Source: Anaerolineales bacterium UBA3071
GTDB taxonomy: Bacteria > Chloroflexota > Anaerolineae > UBA3071
Assembly: GCA_002366755.1 (NCBI GenBank)
Contig: DFBV01000008.1
Coordinates: 1 to 10,318, forward strand
Reading direction: 5' to 3'
DNA: 10,318 nt
This document shows, piece by piece, positions 1-7,000 of this stretch. The notes beneath the pieces were generated by a model. That model did not search any database and had not been told where the DNA came from. It was given only the letters and a program-made list of their open reading frames with translations. Position 1 is the stretch's first letter; every line of letters begins with the position of its first letter. Made by a program: the position numbers and the translations under genes.

Positions 1-590
1 AGCCGGTCTCGGAAGCGATCGTAGGCGGTGCCATCAGCACGGGCGATGATGAGCCCTGCCGCTTCCAGGTCGGCAAGAGCGTAGCCTTGGCTGCGCAAGT
101 GGCGCTGAAGCCCGTCCCAGCCGTTTGGCGCGTAGCCCAAGTGGAAGAGCTCGGCAGTTTCCAGTGTCAACTGCCGTTGTGCCAGGTAGCCACGGGCTCG
201 TTCCCCCGCATCGTCCAGAAGCAGTCGGTGATAGTAAGCCGCTGCCGTGGCAGTGATCTCCAGCAAATGCTTGCGTCGCTTCTCTTTGGCCGAGGCAGCA
301 GGGCCCAGAGGCTCCAGCGTAACACCCGCCATGGGCGCCAGAATCCGCAGCGCTTCGGCGAAATCCACGTTCTCCTGCTTCATGATGAAGCTGAAGATGT
401 CGCCGCCGGTTCCGCAAGCGCCGAAACAGTGCCAGGTTCCGGTTTCCGGGAAGACGACGAAGGAGGGCGTTTTCTCCGCGTGGAAGGGGCAGTTTCCCTT
501 GTAATTCCGTCCCGCCTTCTTCAGCGGCACGTAACGGGACACGACCTCAACGATGTCCAGCCGCTCCTTGATCTCGTCTACCACGCTCAT
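1..590 (-). CDS. dnaG: DNA primase DnaG, N-terminal part (cut by window edge)
   Basis: This gene encodes the replicative primase that lays RNA primers at the replication fork. The first 196 residues are present and the rest runs off position 1. Residues 1-60 read as the CHC2-type zinc-binding domain: an opening helix MSVVDEIKERLDIVEVV, then CPFHAEKTPSF with C34 and H37, then HCFGACGTGGD with C55 and C59. Residues 105-196 match the start of the RNA-polymerase (TOPRIM-containing) core, ending in YDRFRDR, the stretch that in the family precedes MFPI. The last Cys pair has three residues between the cysteines, not the common two. The ATG at 590 is chosen because it begins the canonical primase N-terminus and an AGGAG lies 11 nt upstream. 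A consensus promoter directly precedes it, so the gene appears to be transcribed apart from the secreted-protein gene upstream. Family assignment is secure. Confidence 0.96.
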   Translation of the reverse strand, partial: MSVVDEIKERLDIVEVVSRYVPLKKAGRNYKGNCPFHAEKTPSFVVFPETGTWHCFGACGTGGDIFSFIMKQENVDFAEALRILAPMAGVTLEPLGPAASAKEKRRKHLLEITATAAAYYHRLLLDDAGERARGYLAQRQLTLETAELFHLGYAPNGWDGLQRHLRSQGYALADLEAAGLIIARADGTAYDRFRDR

Positions 591-613
591 TGTTGCTCTG
601 GCTCCTATGGATG

Positions 614-642
614 ATTATACAGGAGTCAGCCTTGAGTGTCAA
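614..642 (-). promoter_or_regulatory. Consensus sigma70-type promoter of dnaG
   Basis: Read on the minus strand, TTGACA (642-637) and TATAAT (619-614) are both perfect matches to the consensus and are separated by exactly 17 bp. The expected transcription start is near 607, giving a leader of only about 17 nt. The AGGAG of dnaG (606-602) would then lie almost at the 5' end of the mRNA. The promoter is predicted from sequence only. Confidence 0.85.
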
Positions 643-695
643 ACGTTGAGACGGCCGGTCAGGGCCATCGCATTTGAGAATCCTTCTCCTACATC

Positions 696-744
696 GGAGT
701 GCAAAGTTTCCGACTTTGGTGCATCGTCGAAGACGATGCACTCC
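696..744. repeat. Tandem and nested inverted repeats, possible transcript-end structure
   Basis: Three inverted repeats overlap here. Arms 719-728 and 732-741 form a perfect 10-bp stem with a 3-nt loop. Arms 702-707 and 713-718 form a 6-bp stem. An outer pair, 696-702 with 738-744, competes with both. The element lies 53 nt past the stop of the secreted-protein gene and upstream of the dnaG promoter, so it could end or stabilise that transcript. No T-run follows on the minus strand, so it is not a classical intrinsic terminator. It may instead be a copy of an interspersed palindromic repeat. Confidence 0.55.
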
Positions 745-796
745 AGTTTTGCCAAGATGCCTACGAACGGTGGACATAGGCGACAGGAGCGGTCTG

Positions 797-3757
797 CTAG
801 GGGTAAACGGCGAGTTGCTTCTTGTCCCCTGGCAGCGCGGCATAGACTTGGCCTCGCCGCGGGTCTACTGCCAGGCCGAAGGGATTGGCGGGGCCTTCGG
901 CGGGGTGCTTCTTCAGCCACTTGTTGGTGACCGTGGAGAAGACCTGCAATCCGCCAGCATCGCTGACGTAGAGCCGCTGCCGCGCCGCGTCCACCGCCAG
1001 CGCCTGCGCACCGTCCAGTGGGAGTTCAAGGTTGGCGGCGATGACGGCCACCTGTTTGCCGCTCCGCCCATCGATGATGGCCACGTTGCGGTACCGAGGG
1101 GCCAGCAGGTAGACGACATACACGCGCCCCGTAGTGGTGTCGACGGCGATGTCCTGCGGGAAGCCCAGACCGCCCAATGCAGTGCGGGCGATCACTTCAT
1201 CCTGCGCCGTTTCCACCACCGCCACCTCGTCGCTGCCTGCCAATGCCACATAGACTCGCTCGCCGTCCGCGCTGGCTGCCAGGGTGTAGGGACCTGGCCC
1301 CAGTCCAATCTCTCCCCGGCGCTCGGCGGTCTGGCTGTCCAGGATGAGCAGGCGGTGGGCAGCGGTCTCGGCGACATAGAGTTGCCCTCCTGCCAGTGCC
1401 AGGCCACTGGGCCAGAGCAGGCCGCGGGCTTCGGCCAGTCGCTGACCGCTGCGGGCATCGAACACAGCCACGCTGCCGCGCTCCCAACTGGTCACGTACA
1501 GCCGCCCGGCGACAGGATCCAAAGCCATCCCTCGCGGCTGCTGTCCGATGGACACTCGCGCCAGCACCGCGCCGCTGGCGGGATCGCTGACCGTCAGCAA
1601 GCCATCGCTGGCGGCGTAGAGCCAGCCTGTATATGAATGTACAAGCAGGCTGTGCGCGGGGCCATCCGTCGCGGAGAAGGAACGCGCGGATCGTCCAGCA
1701 GGACGGCTGGCCGCTGTCGTCCAGAGGTCACGAGTGAGCAGCGGCAGGTGGATGCTGTGGGACAGAGCGCGGACGCTGAGGAAATAGTCATAACCCTTGC
1801 AGGTGGCACCGACAGGGGTAGAGGAGCGCACGCGCACATAAGCGGTGTTATTGGTCGTCGCAGGCCAGAGGACGCAGGAGCGTGGGTGGTCTTGGCAATC
1901 GTCGTTTTCTGCCAGGAGGGTCTGCCCGTCGGGGCCAAAGATCGCCAACTGCGTATCCGCTCCGTAGCCCAACATGCTGGTCTCCACGAGGTAGGAGACG
2001 CCTGCCTGAGCCGGGAAGCGGGCCCAATCCTCGTCTTGCGAGTGGTGGAAGGTATGGTACTGCACGCTGCCGTCGGTGGCGGCAAGCGAGGCCTGGCCCG
2101 GCGTATCGTCCGGCTCCCAGCCATCGGGCACGCAGGTGGGGAACGGGGTTGGCGTTGGCGTCACTGTTGGCGTTGGTGTGGGTGTCGGCGTGATCGTAGG
2201 TGTGTCGGCGGGCGTGGGCGTGTCCGTTGGCGTGGGCGTGTCCGTTGGCGTCGGCGTGATGGTGGGTGTTGGCGTCGGCCCGACGACGGAGACAGGAGCC
2301 ACGCCGTAGCGCGGGCTGATGGTGGTGTTGCTGGCTGTAGCGGCTAGGTCGTTGTAGTAGGTGCCGCTGGAGCTGGCCGCCGTAGCTCGGAACGTGATTG
2401 TCAGGTTGCTGTAGGCATAGGGAGAGATCTTGTCCAAGGACTGCACCGCACCGTATTGATCATGGGCATCGCCGCCGGCGGTGAGCCAGTCCCATTGAAT
2501 CCAGTTTGCCAAGGGATCCGACAGTTCATAGGGGCAGATGCCCACGATTTCAGGCCAAGCGATCCAGTAGTCGCGGAAAGCTCGCTTGATGTAGTCTGCG
2601 CGGTTGCTCTCGTTAATGGTCGGGTAGCCTTCCCAATTGAAGGTGCCGTTCCAGAGGTTGTAGCCCGTCTCGGTGAGCAGCACCTTGACGTAGGGTCGCC
2701 CCCAGTTGGCCAGTTGTTGCAGCACCCGTCGGTAACTGTCAATGGTCAGTTGTGGATAGGTGGCGCTGCCACGGTGGATGTTGTACTCGGGAGGGTGGTT
2801 GCTGGGATAGGGGTGGGCTGACCAGATGTCCCAGGCCCAGAGGGAAGTGGGCACATTGGCAACCATCTGGTCGATGAAGGTGAGCGGATCGATATCGCCC
2901 CCTGGCGAGAGGCCGCCATTGAGGACGACAATACGGCTGTCGCCCAGGGAACGGATGGCCGCCGCCGTTTGCTCCAGGAAGTGGCCGTACTCGACGGCGT
3001 TGGCTGCGTTGCCCCACTCTATGTTCAGGTTGGGTTCGTTCCAGATCTCAATGTAGAGGCGGTGGCCATCGCGACGCGGCAGCCCGGCTACCACCCGCTG
3101 GAAGGCCCAGGCGATAGAGCTGTAGTTGCCCGGCGAGTCGGCGGGCGGCTTGTGCCAATAGGAGCCGGCGTGCTCTCCCTGCAGGCGGATCACCGGCTTG
3201 AGCCCTCGGTCGTAGGCGGCGTTGACGAAGTCAACCCAACAGATGTGGGGCCCCTGCGTCTGGGGGGTGATGCCATAGAAGAGCTGCTTGACCCAGGCTC
3301 CGTAGCCCATCAACTCTCGCACGCGGTCCAGTTGCCAGCTAAAGTACCATGTCTCGCAGCGTTCCTGGACGAAGGTGTGCATGCCGTAGAAGCTATCGCC
3401 GCGCCGTTCGGGGACAGAGAGATTGCTCCAGGTCAGATTGCGGCCGCTGACGTTGGGGTTGCTGCTGCTGATGAGAATACCGTTGGCGTAGACGCGACTG
3501 GAACCGAATTTATAGCCGAAGCCGTTGGGCAGCGTGTCCACCACCGTCACGCCCTGTGCGGCTACGTCGCCGGAGTTGGTCAAGGTTATGGTGTAGGTGA
3601 CGGTGCCATCCGGGTCCGTCGAGCTGGGGGAGACTGACTTGCTGAGGGTAACCACAGGCCAAGGAACCTCTGGCGCGGCGACAGCGCTTTGTCCCATTAC
3701 CAAGAGCAGGAGCAAACCCAGCAGCAGCCAGAGCCGGTGACGGGCCTTTTCGGTCAT
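797..3757 (-). CDS. Secreted multidomain glycoside hydrolase: DUF11 split by a GH-A-like domain, PPC-like domain, YVTN propeller
   Basis: A 986-residue exported protein. Residues 1-28 form a signal peptide (MTEKARHRLW, then an LLLGLLLLLV core, with cleavage likely after AVAA). Residues 34-116 are the first two thirds of a DUF11 Ig-like domain (GTVTYTITLTNSGD, VVDTLPNGF). About 117-449 form a (beta/alpha)8-type glycosidase domain with IEIWNEPN (E241, predicted acid/base) and LLTETGYN (E363, predicted nucleophile), as in clan GH-A families such as GH5 and GH39. Residues 450-490 look like the missing final strands of DUF11. A Thr-Pro linker follows (492-541), then a PPC-like domain (542-665, WEPDD and DEDWARF), then seven YVTN-type blades with tyrosines at 714, 754, 794, 836, 880, 930 and 972. 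Substrate is unknown; a role on extracellular polysaccharide is inferred. The ATG at 3757 is preferred over an in-frame ATG at 3955 because GGAG lies 6 nt before it and the signal peptide starts there. Confidence 0.88.
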   Translation of the reverse strand: MTEKARHRLWLLLGLLLLLVMGQSAVAAPEVPWPVVTLSKSVSPSSTDPDGTVTYTITLTNSGDVAAQGVTVVDTLPNGFGYKFGSSRVYANGILISSSNPNVSGRNLTWSNLSVPERRGDSFYGMHTFVQERCETWYFSWQLDRVRELMGYGAWVKQLFYGITPQTQGPHICWVDFVNAAYDRGLKPVIRLQGEHAGSYWHKPPADSPGNYSSIAWAFQRVVAGLPRRDGHRLYIEIWNEPNLNIEWGNAANAVEYGHFLEQTAAAIRSLGDSRIVVLNGGLSPGGDIDPLTFIDQMVANVPTSLWAWDIWSAHPYPSNHPPEYNIHRGSATYPQLTIDSYRRVLQQLANWGRPYVKVLLTETGYNLWNGTFNWEGYPTINESNRADYIKRAFRDYWIAWPEIVGICPYELSDPLANWIQWDWLTAGGDAHDQYGAVQSLDKISPYAYSNLTITFRATAASSSGTYYNDLAATASNTTISPRYGVAPVSVVGPTPTPTITPTPTDTPTPTDTPTPADTPTITPTPTPTPTVTPTPTPFPTCVPDGWEPDDTPGQASLAATDGSVQYHTFHHSQDEDWARFPAQAGVSYLVETSMLGYGADTQLAIFGPDGQTLLAENDDCQDHPRSCVLWPATTNNTAYVRVRSSTPVGATCKGYDYFLSVRALSHSIHLPLLTRDLWTTAASRPAGRSARSFSATDGPAHSLLVHSYTGWLYAASDGLLTVSDPASGAVLARVSIGQQPRGMALDPVAGRLYVTSWERGSVAVFDARSGQRLAEARGLLWPSGLALAGGQLYVAETAAHRLLILDSQTAERRGEIGLGPGPYTLAASADGERVYVALAGSDEVAVVETAQDEVIARTALGGLGFPQDIAVDTTTGRVYVVYLLAPRYRNVAIIDGRSGKQVAVIAANLELPLDGAQALAVDAARQRLYVSDAGGLQVFSTVTNKWLKKHPAEGPANPFGLAVDPRRGQVYAALPGDKKQLAVYP
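2135..2284 (-). repeat. Thr-Pro linker coding repeat
   Basis: This low-complexity stretch encodes about 50 residues of alternating Thr-Pro and Asp-Thr-Pro (residues 492-541 of the secreted protein). It contains a near-exact 18-bp tandem duplication at 2220-2255, with one mismatch between copies, and more diverged units on both sides. It joins the glycosidase/DUF11 part to the PPC-like part. Such linkers vary in length between strains and can be misassembled. Confidence 0.85.
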
Positions 3758-3763
3758 TCTCTT

Positions 3764-3767
3764 CTCC
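3764..3767 (-). promoter_or_regulatory. Ribosome binding site fixing the start of the secreted protein
   Basis: GGAG on the minus strand, 6 nt before the ATG at 3757 and immediately upstream of the signal-peptide coding sequence. It decides between this start and the longer in-frame start at 3955, whose extra 66 residues show no domain or export signal and run across the palindromic spacer. Confidence 0.7.
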
Positions 3768-3814
3768 ACGAGGGGGGCTCGGAGCAGGGTACAACGCATG
3801 TGCTCGGTACTTCT

Positions 3815-3820
3815 ACTATA
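3815..3820 (-). promoter_or_regulatory. Possible -10 box (TATAGT) of the secreted-protein gene
   Basis: TATAGT on the minus strand, 58 bp before the ATG at 3757, is the only -10-like word seen in the spacer. No acceptable -35 box lies 16-18 bp upstream and no extended -10 TG is present, so this is a weak candidate. Confidence 0.2.
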
Positions 3821-3835
3821 CGAAAGCCCTGGAGA

Positions 3836-3957
3836 GGCGGCTTCCAGCCGCCGACAGCATGTTGGCTCTGCGGTTTTGGGATGTGCTCCAAGTGCGCTGC
3901 ACTTTTCGGGCAACGGGCACCAAAGCACAGTGGCGGCGCTCTGCGGCGCCGCCACTG
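3836..3957. repeat. Intergenic element with three hairpins
   Basis: The spacer between ppdK and the secreted-protein gene holds three perfect inverted repeats: 3836-3842 with 3846-3852 (7 bp, 3-nt loop), 3890-3895 with 3899-3904 (6 bp, 3-nt loop), and 3928-3939 with 3946-3957 (12 bp, GC-rich, 6-nt loop). The last begins 64 nt past the ppdK stop and may end or protect that transcript, but no U-run follows it on the minus strand. The cluster of short GC-rich palindromes resembles REP-like or MITE-like intergenic elements. Other genomic copies cannot be tested from this window. Confidence 0.6.
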
Positions 3958-4020
3958 GTTTAGCAAGTTCCGTTCAATACGACGCCCGTTGTCTTTCTAG
4001 ACGTCGGAACTCTGTCCACG

Positions 4021-7000
4021 TCACGCGTTCTTGAGTGCCGCCTGTGCGGCAGCCAGCCGGGCGATGGGCACGCGGAAGGGGGAGCAGCTCACGTAGTCGA
4101 GCCCGAGCTTGTGACAGAACTCGATGGACCTGGGCTCGCCGCCGTGCTCGCCGCAGATGCCGATCTCGATGTCCGGTCGGGCCTTGCGGCCCAGTTCGAC
4201 GCACATCTTCATCAGCTTGCCCACGCCGGTCTGATCAATAGACTCGAAGGGGTCGAAGGGGAGGATGCCTTGCTCCACGTACTGCATCAGGAACTTGCCC
4301 TGGGCATCGTCTCGAGAGTAGCCGTAGGTCATCTGGGTGAGGTCGTTGGTGCCGAAGGAGAAGAACTGGGCGTACTCGGCGACCTCGTCGGCAGTCAGAG
4401 CCGCGCGCGGGATCTCGATCATGGTGCCGAACATGTACTCGACCTCGATGCCTTCATCCTCCATCACCTGCTTGGCAACAGCCTCCAGCTTCTCGCGCTC
4501 CAGCTTGAGCTCGTTGACGTGGCCCACCAGGGGGATCATCACCTCGGGGATGACCTCGATGCCCAGCTTGGCGCAGCGGCAGGCGGCCTGGAAGTAGGCG
4601 CGGGTCTGCATCTCGGTCAAGCCTTTGTACATGATGCCGGCGCGGCAGCCGCGCAGACCCATCATCGGGTTGACCTCCCAGAGGGAGTTGACCACCTGGA
4701 GCATCTTTTCCTTCTCGGTCAGTTCGGGTGACTCGGGGTCGGTGCAGCGCAGCCGGGTCAGCTCCTCGATCAGCTCCTCGCGCGGCGGCAGGAACTCATG
4801 CATGGGTGGGTCAATGAGGCGCATGATGACCGGCAGGCCATCCATGGCCTCGAAGACGCCCTCGAAGTCCTTTTCCTGGAAGGGCAGCATCTCGTTCAGC
4901 GCGGCCAGGCGCTCCTCGTCGCTCTCGGCTATGATCATGCGCACCACGGCGTCCCGCGCCCGCTCATCGAAGAACATATGCTCGGTGCGGCAGAGGCCGA
5001 TGCCTTCGGCGCCGAACTCTCGCGCCTGTCGAGCATCCTTCTCGACATCAGCGTTGGCGCGTACGCCCAGCCGCCGTACCTTGTCGGCCCACCCCAGCAG
5101 TGTGTTCAGCTCCACCTGCTCCTCGAAGCTGGGCGGCACAGTTCTGATCAGGCCGGCGAAGACCTCGCCTGTGGCCCCATCAATGGAGATGAAGTCGCCT
5201 TCCTTGATTTCTCGACCGTCCACGGAGAAGCTGCGGGTGGCCGGATTGACCTTGATGGCCTCGCAGCCGGCCACGCAAGGCTTGCCCCAACCGCGAGCTA
5301 CGACGGCGGCGTGAGAATTGCTAATCAACACAGGCGTGTATTGCTTGGTGAACACGACGAAGTTCCTGTCTAGTTCGTCCGTCGCGTCCACCTCGAAATT
5401 GTAAACCGGTGCTGGCTCCAAGTCACCTACCTGACGCATACGGTACATACGCAAATCCGAGTTCAGTAGTGCCTCTATTTCACTCTTCACCTGCGGCGGG
5501 CAAATGGGGAGCAGATCACGCTCAATCTTGTCGGCTCCAAACAGGATGTTGCGTTTGATCCCCTCGCGCACGCGACCCATGTAGTTGACCTGGTCAACTA
5601 CATCGGCAAAGAGGGAACGCACGGATAAAAGGCGATGGTTGTATAGCCGGTTGCGTTCCCGGCCCTTCACCCGCTTCGCTTGTTCCAGCACCTCGGCGAA
5701 TCCAGCGCTGACCTGGACGTTGTAGATGTCGCGGTTGTTCGTCACCTGAGGCACGATCCCCAGGCGCAAATAGGCAGCGACGATCCCTTGTAGAAGCCTC
5801 TCTTTGCCCACGAAGAGGTTGATACGATGACCTTCTGCGTTGAACGTACCATCCCCGTCGAGCACACCGGCCAGGAAGTGCACCAATGAACCTCGATCCA
5901 GTGACAGCACCCACCGCACCATGCCTTGCCAGGTGTCGGTTAGTACCTGGGCGGGTTCCCGATGGAAGCAAATGGAATCCTGCACATCCCCCGCAATGGC
6001 GCGGCCTCTGAGTGTCGCCTCTGTCTGGCGCTGACGAGTGTAGGTGAAAGGGGTTCCGAACGCTTTGGCGAAGGAGGTATGCACTGCCTCAATGAAAGGC
6101 TGCTTCTCGGGAGTGTTCTTCTGGATGAAGGTAACGCTGCCTTTAGTCGGCTTGAGGTTCACGTAGCCATCGGTGAAGATGGCGCCTGCGGAGTAAGCCA
6201 GGGCAGCTTCATGTACCAGCGCTTCGTCCTGTGGAGGGATATAGCCAGGAACACAGAGGAAGTCGCCGTCGTTCAAGCAGTCTGCCAGTCTCTTCTTTCG
6301 GAGTTGGCGGTTCTGCACTATGAACATCTTGTGATCGGGGGTGAGACGCAGCGTGTTGTGCTGAGCCCTGCCGGTTTGCGAGACGACGACAGTGCAAACA
6401 TCTGCCTGTCGCAGGCCGGTCGCGATCACGTTACGCCAGACCGAGTGACCAGAGCGATGGTCAAAGGCCATAATGCGCAACTGCTCGCCACGCGCTAGGT
6501 GGTTGTAAGCTTCTTCGGCGGTGAGAAAACCCTGATCGGTCAAGACCTTTGTCTCACCAGCCACACACGTCATGCCGCCGTGCTGAGTGAGCACGCCCTG
6601 CGATTTCTCCATGCCGTGTACGTCCTCGGGGTTAGTCTCCGGGCGCACCAGGATCACTGCCTGGCCGGCCTCGCCCAATTCCGCGGCCCGGTCAGCGTTG
6701 AAGACAGCGATGCCAGTGGCCGCTCCAGGGGAGGCGTTGAGGCCTTTCGCCAACAGTTGCCCGCTCTCCTTGGCCTCCTCAACGGCCTTGGGGTCGAACT
6801 GTGGGTGCAGGATCTGGTTCACTTGATCCGGCGTGACACGCAGCAGGGCTTCCTTTTTGGTGATGAGACCCTCGTTCACCATATCCACAGCGATCTTGAC
6901 CGCCGCCGCCGCAGTGCGCTTCCCTGTACGGGTCTGGAGCATCCACAGCTTGCCCCGCTCGATGGTGAACTCCAGGTCCTGCATATCGCGGTAATGGTGC

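Noticed and set aside
674..2347. Two long plus-strand open frames opposite the secreted-protein gene
   Set aside because: Both are antisense to clear propeller, PPC and Thr-Pro coding sequence; their composition (Arg/Gly/Val rich, low complexity opposite the linker) is that of shadow frames.
3758..3955. 66-codon N-terminal extension of the secreted protein
   Set aside because: It would place the signal peptide internally and translate the palindromic spacer; a good ribosome binding site precedes the start at 3757.
5317..6567. Group I intron or a separate endonuclease gene breaking ppdK
   Set aside because: The reading frame is continuous from extein to extein, with intein blocks A, B, F and a terminal Asn-Ser junction, so protein splicing is the simple explanation.
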